A stretch of DNA of 24,388 nt from Thermoplasmata archaeon (GTDB taxonomy: Archaea > Thermoplasmatota > Thermoplasmata > Thermoplasmatales > Thermoplasmataceae), in the NCBI GenBank assembly GCA_021802365.1, contig JAKAAJ010000010.1, forward strand, positions 1 through 24,388. Direction: 5' to 3'. The notes under the pieces were generated by a model. It was not told the origin of the DNA. It worked only from the letters and a program-made list of their open reading frames with translations, and made no database searches. Of this stretch, positions 1-7,872 are shown piece by piece (position 1 is the stretch's first letter; each line of letters starts with the position of its first letter). Both the position numbers and the translations under genes were made by a program.

Positions 1-133
1 CGAGAATGTACAGTCCGTCATTCCTAATCTTGAAGATATAATCCTGCATATCCTTTGACTTTATCTGTGTACCAATATGTACACCTGATTTCTGATATTC
101 TTCCTCTGAAAGTAAGAGTTCTTCCTCCATCAT
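1..133 (-). CDS. rps2: 30S ribosomal protein uS2 (S2), N-terminal part; runs off left edge
   Basis: Small-subunit ribosomal protein. Reading the minus strand from the ATG pair at 133/130 gives 43-44 residues before the window edge. After an acidic leader, residues 15-22 (SGVHIGTQ) and then [20 protein letters not shown] match the archaeal uS2 signature, where the family has a GVHIGTQ-like block followed by a K-x-KDM-x-x-(F/Y)I block and a DGLY(V/I)L block. Two adjacent ATGs are possible starts; a GTGAT element just upstream could pair with the 16S 3' end, and the second ATG (130) gives better spacing. The C-terminal part lies outside the window. It diverges from the UPF0173 gene across about 325 bases. 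Family call is firm; exact start is not. Confidence 0.9.
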   Translation of the reverse strand, partial: MMEEELLLSEEEYQKSGVHIGTQIKSKDMQDYIFKIRNDGLYIL

Positions 134-170
134 TCTATCACTCGGGTTACTCTTCCCCTATGCACTAGGA

Positions 171-182
171 TTATATTTAAAT
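171..182 (-). promoter_or_regulatory. TATA-like promoter element for rps2
   Basis: The minus strand reads TTTAAATATAA about 40 bases upstream of the uS2 ATG. With transcription starting about 25 bases downstream this would leave a short leader carrying the GTGAT ribosome-binding element. Inferred from A/T composition and spacing only. Confidence 0.5.
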
Positions 183-424
183 TCCTAAAGTACACTTCCT
201 CTGAAATTTTGTGTCAAACAAGTTCGGGCATATATTGTCTGTATTATTTTAATGGAACAGAGATTAATCATTGAAATACTTCATAGACTTCTCATCAGTG
301 ATTTTCTCATTTCATCATGAACTCTGATTTAACCGGTCATTCTGGTTATTATAGGGATCCTTTCAGTTCCAGGAAAATGCCTAAATTCCTTCAAATTATT
401 AATATCAAAAATTCTGGTTAAGAA

Positions 425-435
425 TTATTAATAAA
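425..435 (+). promoter_or_regulatory. TATA-like element for the UPF0173 gene, probable leaderless start
   Basis: TTATTAATAAA is centred about 29 bases before the ATG at 459, and no Shine-Dalgarno-like sequence precedes that ATG. This spacing puts the predicted transcription start at or within a few bases of the start codon. Confidence 0.5.
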
Positions 436-458
436 GAATCCATGGGTATCTGATAAAA

Positions 459-1118
459 ATGGTAAAGGTAAAATGGCTTGGACATGCTGCATTTCTGGTG
501 GAGTTCAGCAAAAAGAGAATCGTTATAGACCCCTTCATTTCCCAGAACCCAAGTTCAACAATCAAGCTGGACCAGCTTGGAAAGGTTGACTATGTTCTTG
601 TCACACACAACCACTTTGATCATCTTGGGGATGCTTTTGAAATATCCAAGAAAACAGGAGCAAAGATTGTTGGTATGTTTGAGCTCTCGCAGATGGGAAA
701 GGAGGCCGGTGTTCCAGATGATAATTTTATTGGAATGAACAAGGGAAGCCAGACTGAATTTGATGGCATAAAAATAGGCATGACCGCAGCAGTCCACAGC
801 GGGAATGAAGCGGGTTTTGTTGTAACAGGTGACGGGAAAACAATCTATCATGCCGGAGATACTGCCCTGTTTGGGGATATGAAGCTAATAGGAGAGATCT
901 ACAAACCGGATCTTGCACTTCTCCCAATTGGTGGCTTCTTCACTATGAGTCCACTTGAGGCAAAGTATGCGGCAGAGCTCATAGGTGCAAAGATAACTGT
1001 TCCCATGCACTTCAACACATTTCCTCCAATCAAACAGGACCCGAAGAAATTCAAGGATATGGTTCAGAAGAACACTGAGGTCAGGTTGCTTGAACCGGGG
1101 CAGGAACTTACCCTTTAA
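459..1118 (+). CDS. UPF0173 family metal-dependent hydrolase (metallo-beta-lactamase fold)
   Basis: Predicted cytosolic metallo-beta-lactamase-fold hydrolase; the substrate of this family is not established. The signature THNHFDHLGD at residues 49-58 supplies His50, His52, Asp54 and His55. His113, Asp134 (HAGDT) and His184 (PMHF) fill the remaining metal-ligand positions of the fold, so the active site looks complete. At 219 residues it has the normal length for UPF0173, and the conserved N-terminal block (KWLGHAAF) begins right after the ATG, which supports this start. The gene stands alone: it diverges from rps2 and is followed by a separate promoter for the aspartokinase gene. The upstream TATA-like box suggests a leaderless transcript. 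Confidence 0.9.
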   Translation: MVKVKWLGHAAFLVEFSKKRIVIDPFISQNPSSTIKLDQLGKVDYVLVTHNHFDHLGDAFEISKKTGAKIVGMFELSQMGKEAGVPDDNFIGMNKGSQTEFDGIKIGMTAAVHSGNEAGFVVTGDGKTIYHAGDTALFGDMKLIGEIYKPDLALLPIGGFFTMSPLEAKYAAELIGAKITVPMHFNTFPPIKQDPKKFKDMVQKNTEVRLLEPGQELTL

Positions 1119-1171
1119 TTTTCCCCTTTATTATTAGTGATAATTTTTAATATGTATGAGTAATGGTAATT

Positions 1172-1180
1172 TTTTTAAAT
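1172..1180 (+). promoter_or_regulatory. TATA-like element for the aspartokinase-asd operon
   Basis: TTTTTAAAT is centred about 32 bases upstream of the ATG at 1208. Its position supports starting the aspartokinase at 1208 and not at the in-frame GTG/ATG further upstream, which would lie inside the promoter. Confidence 0.45.
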
Positions 1181-1207
1181 CCCCTATCACTCTCATGCAT
1201 ACAACCA

Positions 1208-2326
1208 ATGAATCAGAAAATAGCCTTAAAGGTAATTAAGATCGGCGGAAGCATTATTTCCGACAGAAATGAATTCAGAAAAGTGGCAGAAAGAATCAGG
1301 GTTGAATCAGAGCTGTGCATTAATCTGACTGTGGTAATCTCTGCCATGAAAGGTGTCACTGACAAACTGATTGCTTTATCTGAAGGTACTCGCGAAGATA
1401 AATTTTCACTGGTAGAGGATATACTGAAAAGATACCCGCAACTTCCCGGGGATATGCTTGATTCAAATAGTATCATAGATATGACCATCAGTAATATTAA
1501 AGCTGAAAATGTGGATTCGGTCATCACCATGGGTGAGAGGCTTTCCGCTCTCTGTCTCCACTCATTGCTCCATGATCTGGGTGTGGAAAGCATAATCATG
1601 GATCCTGGAGAAATTATATGCGCAGATGAGATTGTTTCCTCATTTTCTGCGGGAAATGATTCCGATTTTGTGAGGCTGCAAAGAACCGGTGTCTGGATAG
1701 TACCTGGCTTCTACGGGCGAAATAAGGAAGGCAGTATTAAAGCATTCAGCAGGGGAGGTTCAGACCTGTCTGCAGGTGTGATTGCAGGATCTCTTGGGGC
1801 CACGGAACTTGAATTCTGGAAAGATGTCAGCGCAGTGATGACTGGAGACCCTAAAATTGTGGAATCCCCAAAACCAATTCTTTACATTAACAGAAACATG
1901 CTCAGAGAAATGGCTGAGCTTGGCTCCAGGATACTGCATCCGCTCTCCCTTGATTATGTTGACCTCAATGTTACAAAAGTTAGAATAAGAGGTATCGAAC
2001 CGGCAGGAGAGAGTTCAACTGAAATTGTCAGCAACAGTGTGAATTGCCTTTCAATTGTCGTAAGTGAACCATCAGATGAAAAGAGACTTACCCGGGATTC
2101 ATCCGGGAAAGAAAGGTCCGGAGTATATGTTTTAACAGAGGGGGAACCGGAATTTGTCACCACCGTTTCATCCAGGGTAAGACGGTTTTTTGAGATTATA
2201 GGATCAGGAATTCCAGGTACGCTTACCCAGGATAATGGTCTCATTAGTTTCAGAAGTTCCTATACTGAGTGCAGGTTTCTTGCTAATGAACTTCACAGAG
2301 ACCTATTTTCGGGTGATGATGTTTGA
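1208..2326 (+). CDS. Aspartate kinase (aspartokinase)
   Basis: Phosphorylates L-aspartate, the first step towards threonine, methionine and lysine. The amino-acid kinase domain is clear: KIGGS at residues 11-15, TMGER around 107-111, FSRGGSD at 180-186, and WKDVSAVMTGDP at 204-215. I chose the ATG at 1208 (372 residues) because the next in-frame start upstream adds 15 residues with no family match and overlaps the promoter. After about residue 285 only some 85 residues remain. Most aspartokinases carry two ACT domains here, so this tail can hold at most one ACT-like domain, or a degenerate one; it contains a charged, low-similarity patch (SDEKRLTRDSSGKER). Feedback control may therefore be reduced or different. 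The stop codon overlaps the start of the asd gene, so the two are cotranscribed. Confidence 0.9.
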   Translation: MNQKIALKVIKIGGSIISDRNEFRKVAERIRVESELCINLTVVISAMKGVTDKLIALSEGTREDKFSLVEDILKRYPQLPGDMLDSNSIIDMTISNIKAENVDSVITMGERLSALCLHSLLHDLGVESIIMDPGEIICADEIVSSFSAGNDSDFVRLQRTGVWIVPGFYGRNKEGSIKAFSRGGSDLSAGVIAGSLGATELEFWKDVSAVMTGDPKIVESPKPILYINRNMLREMAELGSRILHPLSLDYVDLNVTKVRIRGIEPAGESSTEIVSNSVNCLSIVVSEPSDEKRLTRDSSGKERSGVYVLTEGEPEFVTTVSSRVRRFFEIIGSGIPGTLTQDNGLISFRSSYTECRFLANELHRDLFSGDDV

Positions 2327-3366
2327 GTAGACTGAGGGCTGCCATCCTTGGCGCAACAGGTATTGTGGGTCAGAAGTATTTGAGGATTCTGAGTAGACAT
2401 CCGGAGTTTGAGGTTTCAGCACTTTTTGCGTCCAGCCATTCAGGAGGGAAGAATCTGAATGAGGCATCAAACTTCATGCTACCTGATGATATTGCAGAAT
2501 TCGGAGAAATAAGGGTTGAGGAAGCCAGTGATAGGATTCTTGAGCGAAATGATATTGATCTCATATTCAGTGCACTCCCGTCTTCAATGGGTGGCCTGGA
2601 AGAGATTCTTTCCAGAAAATTTCCAGTTATAACCAAATCCAGTTCACACAGGCTTGACCCTGACGTTCCGCTTATTATTCCTGAAGTGAATCCTGGGCAT
2701 TTGCTTCTGATAGAGGAACAGAAGAAAGGCAGGAAGAAAGGATTCATATCCGCCGATCCAAACTGCTCCACTACCCAGCTAGCAATTCCTTTGAAAGCGC
2801 TTGAACCCTTTGGTATCGAGACCGTGATTGTATCTACAATGCAGGCACTCAGCGGAGCAGGTTACCCTGGGGTTTCCGCACTTGATGCCAGCGGTAATGT
2901 TATCCCTTACATTGAAGGTGAGGAGAAAAAGATTGAAAAGGAGTCTTTAAAGATTCTGGGCAAAATTGGAACGGGAGGCGAAATCACCTCTTCTGATCTT
3001 AACATAACTGCGAAATGCGCAAGAGTACCTGTTCCGGACGGACATATGGAAAATGTGTTTGTCAGATTCTGTTCCAGTCCTGAAATCGATGATGTCAGGG
3101 ATGCTCTTATAAAGTTCAGTGGAACTCGGAAAGTGCAGCACCTGTATTCCTCTCCGGAGCATCCGGTAATTTTTATTGATTCTCCTGACAGACCCCAGCC
3201 ACGGCTTGACCTAATGAAAGGTGAAGGTATGTCCGTTGTTGTGGGAGGCCTTCGAAAATCAGGAGGTTTCTACTGCTTCACAAGCCTGAGCCACAACATA
3301 ATAAGGGGGGCAGCAGGAGGGGGAGTGCAGCATGCTGAACTTCTCCTCAGCGAAGGATACCTCTGA
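2323..3366 (+). CDS. asd: Aspartate-semialdehyde dehydrogenase
   Basis: Reduces 4-phospho-L-aspartate to L-aspartate 4-semialdehyde with NADPH, the step after aspartokinase. The Rossmann nucleotide-binding motif GATGIVGQKY sits at residues 10-19; the catalytic cysteine is Cys148 in DPNCSTTQ; His241 in PDGHMENVF is the likely active-site base. The length of 347 residues fits the archaeal/fungal-type branch. The start is a TTG at 2323 that overlaps the aspartokinase stop as TTGA, leaving a 4-base overlap; no later ATG would keep the GATG motif, so the TTG is well supported. The overlap suggests translational coupling that keeps both enzymes in step. Confidence 0.93.
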   Translation: MSRLRAAILGATGIVGQKYLRILSRHPEFEVSALFASSHSGGKNLNEASNFMLPDDIAEFGEIRVEEASDRILERNDIDLIFSALPSSMGGLEEILSRKFPVITKSSSHRLDPDVPLIIPEVNPGHLLLIEEQKKGRKKGFISADPNCSTTQLAIPLKALEPFGIETVIVSTMQALSGAGYPGVSALDASGNVIPYIEGEEKKIEKESLKILGKIGTGGEITSSDLNITAKCARVPVPDGHMENVFVRFCSSPEIDDVRDALIKFSGTRKVQHLYSSPEHPVIFIDSPDRPQPRLDLMKGEGMSVVVGGLRKSGGFYCFTSLSHNIIRGAAGGGVQHAELLLSEGYL

Positions 3367-3388
3367 TCCTCTGACTTTTGCAATGGAA

Positions 3389-3398
3389 TAATTAAAAT
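3389..3398 (+). promoter_or_regulatory. TATA-like element for the nucleotidyltransferase gene
   Basis: TAATTAAAAT is centred about 28 bases before the ATG at 3421, and no Shine-Dalgarno-like sequence lies between. A leaderless transcript is likely, which makes the gene transcriptionally separate from asd despite the 54-base gap. Confidence 0.5.
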
Positions 3399-3420
3399 TG
3401 CTATCTAGCTATAGCGGTAT

Positions 3421-4359
3421 ATGATAGGGGCAATCCTTGCAGGTGGTTTCGGAAAGAGGCTGAAACCTCTTACTGATGAGATTCCAAAAGCAATGATTCA
3501 GATTAAGGAAAATTACACCATTCTGGACAGACAGATATTTGATTTCAGGAATCTGGGGATCAAGGAGATAGTAATACTTTCCGGCTATCTTGGTGAAAAG
3601 ATAGAGGAACGCTATGGAAAGGAGATGGACGGAATCAAATTTACCTACCTTAAAGAGGACAGACCTCTGGGAACTCTGTACTCCATGAGAAACCTTATCA
3701 ATGTCCGGTCAGATTCAGATGTTCTCCTCAGGAATGGAGATACTGTTACCGACATGAACTTTCAGAGATTTGTTGAATTCTCTTCCAAATCGCCTTATGA
3801 CATGACCATGTTTGTTACAAGAATGAAAAGCCCATTCGGAATCGTTGACCTTCTGGGGGATCAGATCCTAAGCTTCAGGGAAAAACCTCATCTCGACCAT
3901 TTCATCAATTCAGGAGTATACTATATCAAGAAAGGAGCATTGAGATATTTCTCCCAGGAATACTACTCCAAGGACATAGAGACCACTGTCTTTCCCAGAG
4001 TTGCTTCCGAGAGGAAAGCTGGAGCTTATTTTGAGGACACACTTTGGCTGGGCATAGACAGCGAAAAGGATCTGGAGCAGATAAGGAAAGAATATGAAAA
4101 CCGTATGGACTTTCCTTGGGGCTTCAGGAAGAGAGTCTTCTCTTCCGGAGATCGAAAGATGGATGATTATTATGTCAGAGCAGATCAGAACCTTGCAGTT
4201 GATATTGATGGTTCATCTGTTGTGAGAATTACCTCAGGAAGAGGTAGAATTTCTTCTGACACAGAAAAGATGTATTCTGAAAATGATGTTCTGTCTGTAT
4301 CCTCAGGATTCAGGATTTCACCTCTTGAGAATACAAGGTTCACTGTTATGTCATTTTAG
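3421..4359 (+). CDS. Sugar-1-phosphate nucleotidyltransferase with a cupin-like C-terminal extension
   Basis: Joins a nucleoside triphosphate to a sugar 1-phosphate to make an NDP-sugar for glycans or glycolipids; the sugar and base cannot be told from sequence. The signature LAGGFGKRLKPLTDEIPKAM begins at residue 6 and contains the pyrophosphorylase G-x-G-x-R and PKAM motifs. RNGDTVTDM at about 104-112 (GDT) holds the metal-binding aspartate, and FREKP around 152-156 is the sugar-binding motif of the family. The catalytic domain ends near residue 225. The last 80 or so residues (about 230-312) look like beta strands with the rhythm of a cupin: VVRITSGRGRI, then YSENDVLSVSSGFRI, then TRFTVMSF, much as in the isomerase half of two-domain mannose-1-phosphate guanylyltransferases. 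The histidines that bind metal in true cupins are not visible, so this part may be structural. It is monocistronic by promoter placement. Confidence 0.85.
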   Translation: MIGAILAGGFGKRLKPLTDEIPKAMIQIKENYTILDRQIFDFRNLGIKEIVILSGYLGEKIEERYGKEMDGIKFTYLKEDRPLGTLYSMRNLINVRSDSDVLLRNGDTVTDMNFQRFVEFSSKSPYDMTMFVTRMKSPFGIVDLLGDQILSFREKPHLDHFINSGVYYIKKGALRYFSQEYYSKDIETTVFPRVASERKAGAYFEDTLWLGIDSEKDLEQIRKEYENRMDFPWGFRKRVFSSGDRKMDDYYVRADQNLAVDIDGSSVVRITSGRGRISSDTEKMYSENDVLSVSSGFRISPLENTRFTVMSF

Positions 4360-4498
4360 TCCGATTTTCATATTCATATTTCATTATTTTTTACCCATAT
4401 ATTCATTTTCCCATACATCTCTATTCCCGCAGTGATACGATATTCGTATTCACCTTTGCCTCATACGGAAAGATTAATATCCGGTTAAAGATGAGGCT
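4360..4498. promoter_or_regulatory. Intergenic stretch with a TATA-like box at 4472-4480
   Basis: This T-rich 139-base gap probably contains the termination region of the nucleotidyltransferase gene (ATTTCATTATTTTTTACC around 4378-4396). GATTAATAT at 4472-4480 lies about 23 bases before the ATG at 4499, the right spacing for a leaderless start. Near 4438-4450 there is a short dyad (ACGATATTCGT), function unknown. Confidence 0.45.
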
Positions 4499-4867
4499 AT
4501 GAGTCCTATGGGTGTAATGACTAGAGACGTTTTGATAAGGGCTCTCGAAAATACCTACGGTAAGAAAGGGATGGCCCATGGAGACATTGAGGAACTCTGC
4601 GACTTTGTCCTTTCATTCTTCGGCTATGAGGATTATGTTCTTGATAACGTTCTTTCTTCACCTGAGAGAGACGTATTTTACAACCTCGAAGAATATGGTT
4701 TCCTTGAGACATACAGGGAGGAGATCAATATAATAAAAGGCCGTACCTGGCGCATCAACCAGTGGAGATACCGAAAGGAAAACATCCTGAAAGTGGCAGA
4801 AGAGGCCGAGATCCCCAAGGAGGAAGAGGACATTTACGATTCGATCTTCAGGGAACTGGAGACCTAA
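4499..4867 (+). CDS. DUF6015-like small protein
   Basis: A 122-residue soluble protein without a signal peptide or membrane segment. It resembles the family named DUF6015 found in Thermoplasmata; that family name comes from memory and the function is unknown. The predicted secondary structure is mostly helical, and the middle (about 60-82: FYNLEEYGFLETYREE) followed by an R/W-rich stretch (GRTWRINQWRYRK, about 82-94) could form a wing, so a winged-helix DNA-binding role is possible but unproven. The C-terminus is strongly acidic (EEAEIPKEEEDIYD). The ATG at 4499 fits the promoter spacing; ATGs at codons 4 and 7 are alternatives. Its stop abuts the stop of the convergent M24 peptidase with no bases between. 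Confidence 0.75.
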   Translation: MSPMGVMTRDVLIRALENTYGKKGMAHGDIEELCDFVLSFFGYEDYVLDNVLSSPERDVFYNLEEYGFLETYREEINIIKGRTWRINQWRYRKENILKVAEEAEIPKEEEDIYDSIFRELET

Positions 4868-6013
4868 TCACAATTTCTGAAGCGAATAGTCCTTTCCGAG
4901 CCTGTTGAATGATGTGCATTTTCCATTCTTCACAAAGGTGGTATCTTCTATTCTGATCCCGTATTTTCCATACCTGTACACACCTGGCTCTACTGTGAAG
5001 ACTGTCCCCTCCCTTACCTTTCCGGAATTATCTGTTGTCAGGAAAGGTGGTTCATGAACCTCGATTCCTAGTCCATGGCCCAGCCTTATCTCCATCTCAC
5101 CATATCCCTTTTCTCGGAGCAGTTTCCTTGCTGCAAGGTCCAGATCTTTGTATTTTGATTGCTGGGAAACTGCCTCCATTGCAAGAATCTGGGCTTCAGC
5201 CACTGCTTCGTAAGCGTTCCTGAAATCACCACCCGGTTCCCCATATGCGAATGTCCGGGTTGTGTCAGAACTGTAGCCGCCATAGGATCCTCCAAAATCT
5301 ATTATTATAGAATCTCCGTGCTTCAGTTTTCTCTTCCCCGGTTCATGATGGGGCTTGGCACAGTTCTCCCCGAAAGCCACGATTGAACTGAAGGCAGGTC
5401 CGCTGAGCCCTGCATCAATGAAATTCCATTCCAGTTGTCTGGCAATATCCTGTTCGGATACTCCTTCACCTATACTTCCAATTGTTTCTTCAAGAGCTTT
5501 CTCAGACCGTCTTATAGCCTGCCCTATCAGGTACATCTCTTTTTCACTCTTTATCTCCCTGAATTCAGAAATCATGTCATTGATTATGCCTGTTCGGGTA
5601 AATTCCTCAGGTGAAAACATCCTGCTGTAATGCGAATAGGTGAGGCTGCCATCCAGGCCGATTTTCTGATTTCTCCCGATATCAGTAAGTCTCCGGAATG
5701 CTTCGTAAGGATTCTCCGTATCCTTCCATGAGACTATGTCACTTATCCATGTATTTTCCCTCACCTGGTCTTCCATAAGCCCGGGAACAAGTAAAGTGCA
5801 TCCACCATCCTTTATGATCAGTACTGTAAGTCTCTCCATAGAGATGTAAGAGTACCCTGCAAGATACTGGAAGTTGGCCCCTGCAGGGATCACTGCAATA
5901 TCAAGGCCACAAGACTTCATGGAATCCATTAGTCTTCTGATCCTTTCCCTGTATTCTGAAATTCCAACTTTTTCCCATTCAGGGTCCCCCATATCTGCAT
6001 TCATATGAAACAT
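4868..6013 (-). CDS. M24 family metallopeptidase, Xaa-Pro dipeptidase/aminopeptidase type
   Basis: Cleaves the bond between an N-terminal residue and proline in peptides, acting in the cytosol in peptide breakdown. The N-terminal creatinase-like domain covers about 18-150 and the pita-bread catalytic domain about 160-381. All five metal ligands can be placed: Asp239 (IIDFGG), Asp250 (SSDTTRT), His313 (GHGLGIEVHEPP), Glu342 (TVEPGVY) and Glu356 (RIEDT). The length of 381 residues is slightly longer than the usual 350-370 because of about 15 extra residues at the N-terminus; ATGs at codons 1, 4 and 8 are all possible starts and the family match begins near residue 18. It ends directly against the convergent DUF6015-like gene. 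Confidence 0.92.
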   Translation of the reverse strand: MFHMNADMGDPEWEKVGISEYRERIRRLMDSMKSCGLDIAVIPAGANFQYLAGYSYISMERLTVLIIKDGGCTLLVPGLMEDQVRENTWISDIVSWKDTENPYEAFRRLTDIGRNQKIGLDGSLTYSHYSRMFSPEEFTRTGIINDMISEFREIKSEKEMYLIGQAIRRSEKALEETIGSIGEGVSEQDIARQLEWNFIDAGLSGPAFSSIVAFGENCAKPHHEPGKRKLKHGDSIIIDFGGSYGGYSSDTTRTFAYGEPGGDFRNAYEAVAEAQILAMEAVSQQSKYKDLDLAARKLLREKGYGEMEIRLGHGLGIEVHEPPFLTTDNSGKVREGTVFTVEPGVYRYGKYGIRIEDTTFVKNGKCTSFNRLGKDYSLQKL

Positions 6014-6115
6014 GACAGTTAGAGCAGCCCTGTCAATAAGATTTGCATTTTACCTGAATTAAATTCCCATGTGGAACTGACAATCTTTATTTACCTCTGA
6101 ACCACATTTCAGGGA

Positions 6116-6484
6116 TCACCTTCTTCTGAACAGTGTGAACATTAGAGCACTGAAAATTCCGATTCCAATTATCTGAAAAAGGGTCTTGGGACTGTCATGG
6201 ACAAGATGCCTGACCGGATATCGATCAGGATCGTATCTGTCTATGTGCACCGAATAGTGATCCTCAAACTCCACAACATGAACCCCTGATTCCGTTCCAT
6301 CCAGAGGGCACCTGAAATCTGCAATCTGCCCTTTTCTCTCACCGATGGATCTGTGAAAGATGCCGGAATCCTCCGGAGATGGGATTTTTTCCCCATTAAC
6401 ACCAATCTTTGTAATCTCTAGAGAACCTGAGGAAATGGTGTCCGTGATAACTTCATTCCAGAAATCTTCAGGGGTACCCATCAT
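6116..6484 (-). CDS. Hypothetical small protein with a C-terminal membrane anchor
   Basis: A 122-residue protein I do not recognise. Residues 1-100 are hydrophilic and rich in Asp, Glu and His, including FEDHYSVHIDRYDPDRYP around 73-90. A single hydrophobic segment at about 102-118 (LFQIIGIGIFSALMFTL) is followed by the basic end FRRR. This is the layout of a tail-anchored protein with its soluble part in the cytosol. There is no N-terminal signal. It lies between the M24 peptidase (same strand, about 100-base gap) and the divergent MFS transporter; a shared promoter region with the transporter hints at a link but proves none. Confidence 0.6.
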   Translation of the reverse strand: MMGTPEDFWNEVITDTISSGSLEITKIGVNGEKIPSPEDSGIFHRSIGERKGQIADFRCPLDGTESGVHVVEFEDHYSVHIDRYDPDRYPVRHLVHDSPKTLFQIIGIGIFSALMFTLFRRR

Positions 6485-6539
6485 ACTTGAATGCAGTTCT
6501 TAATGATAAGAATTCCATTACATTGAAAACTATCTGATC

Positions 6540-6550
6540 ATTTAAATTGT
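6540..6550 (+). promoter_or_regulatory. TATA-like element for the MFS transporter
   Basis: TTTAAATTGT lies about 31 bases before the ATG at 6576 in the 91-base divergent gap. A weak AGGAA just ahead of the ATG is too close to act as a usual ribosome-binding site. Confidence 0.4.
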
Positions 6551-6575
6551 AAAATGAAATAGACGGGAACAGGAA

Positions 6576-7790
6576 ATGGAGTCAAATGAACCTGCTCAGA
6601 GCGAAATTGACAGGAGATTTTTCTTTCTTCTGCTCTCACGTGCCGCAAGGTCCTGTGCCCTGATATATGCCAATCTCTCCATTCCCCTCTATCTTCTGGC
6701 AATTCATTATGATATAGTTACCATCGGCATAATTTACGTATTTGTTGCACTTGCCACCACAGCAGTTAGCCTTCTGATAGGATTCCTTGGCGACAGAATA
6801 GGATTCAGAAAAGCCATGATACTTGGCGAAATACCTGCTCTCTTCCTTACTGCAGCCCTCACATCAACAACAAACCATGACCTCATAATTGCAGGGATTA
6901 TAGCATCTGGATCAGCGGGAGCAGCAGGCGGACTGCGTGGAGCCTTCAGCCCCGGAATAAATGCATTCATTGCCACCAACTGGCCGGACACAGGTGAGAG
7001 AGTCAGAAGAATGGCACTGATCACTTCGGTTGCATCTGCATTTTCTATCGCAGGGAGCCTGATGCTTTTTGCTTATGATTTCATATCCGGAACTTATGGA
7101 ACAATAAACACATTCAGGCTTCTCTATGGGATTTCATTTGCTCTTATCCTGACATCATTCATCTCCCTCTTCCTTCTGAAGGAGAGACCAGTGGCTAAAA
7201 AGACAAACCGTGTTATGAACAAAGAGAGCGGAAAGTATGTTCTTAAGGTGCTTGTATCCAATGCAATAAATGGTAGCGGCCTCGGGCTTTCTATTGTCCT
7301 TCTCCCGGCATGGTTTGAGTTGAGATACGGTATTGACACCTCCCAGGTGGGGCTTGTCTTTCTGTTTTCCTATGTGGGAACTGCTGCCGGTTCATTTTTC
7401 ATGTCCAGGTCAGGACTCCTCAAGATGCGAAAACGTTCCACGACTCTATTTACAGCATCAGTTACAAGGGTCATACAGGGTGCACTCATGGCAGTTGTGG
7501 CTTTTTCCCCGTTCCTTCCTCTTGCTGTGGCTGTTTATGCCGGGAGATCCTTCGTTGCTGGAGTTGGAGCTCCAAACAGGACAACAGTGAATGTGAGCGG
7601 AATCAGCAGTGGAGATTATGGAGTCGGCACAAGTATTCAGGGTATTTCTTCCAGAGTCAGCCAGTCTTTCTCCGGCCTGTCCGGTTACATGATGGACATA
7701 TCACTCCCGCTTCCCCTCCTTACCGGAGGGTTGCTGCAATCTGTTTCCGGGATTGTCTATTACAAACTATTGAAAAAAGGGAACTCCTGA
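6576..7790 (+). CDS. Major facilitator superfamily transporter
   Basis: A 404-residue integral membrane protein with about 12 hydrophobic segments in two halves, separated by a basic cytoplasmic loop near residues 205-220 (KERPVAKKTNRVMNKESG). The MFS motif A between the second and third segments reads GFLGDRIGFRKAM (about 68-80), and a related GLLKMRKRSTT sequence occupies the equivalent place in the second half. Substrate cannot be assigned; this branch includes drug and small-molecule exporters. The N-terminus is hydrophilic with a basic patch before the first segment, so it is not a cleaved signal. The gene appears monocistronic. Confidence 0.85.
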   Translation: MESNEPAQSEIDRRFFFLLLSRAARSCALIYANLSIPLYLLAIHYDIVTIGIIYVFVALATTAVSLLIGFLGDRIGFRKAMILGEIPALFLTAALTSTTNHDLIIAGIIASGSAGAAGGLRGAFSPGINAFIATNWPDTGERVRRMALITSVASAFSIAGSLMLFAYDFISGTYGTINTFRLLYGISFALILTSFISLFLLKERPVAKKTNRVMNKESGKYVLKVLVSNAINGSGLGLSIVLLPAWFELRYGIDTSQVGLVFLFSYVGTAAGSFFMSRSGLLKMRKRSTTLFTASVTRVIQGALMAVVAFSPFLPLAVAVYAGRSFVAGVGAPNRTTVNVSGISSGDYGVGTSIQGISSRVSQSFSGLSGYMMDISLPLPLLTGGLLQSVSGIVYYKLLKKGNS

Positions 7791-7872
7791 ATTAACCATT
7801 ACATGAGAGATTAACATTTATGAATTTAAGATTCATAGAAAATAATTAGTGTGTGTACCGTGTATTCATGGC

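Larger units (their letters stand above)
134..458. other. Divergent intergenic region between rps2 and the UPF0173 gene
   Basis: This 325-base A/T-rich stretch holds the promoter-like elements of both flanking genes (171-182 minus and 425-435 plus). The middle part (about 190-415) shows no RNA gene, repeat or convincing coding frame. The only ATG frame of note is a 22-codon one at 252-320, which I do not believe. Confidence 0.5.

Noticed and set aside
252..320. A 22-codon ATG frame in the rps2-UPF0173 gap
   Set aside because: Too short, without promoter or ribosome-binding site, and with no membrane or charged pattern to support it.
1163..1207. Upstream extension of the aspartokinase by 15 residues
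   Set aside because: It overlaps the TATA-like box and lacks family similarity; the ATG at 1208 gives the usual N-terminus.
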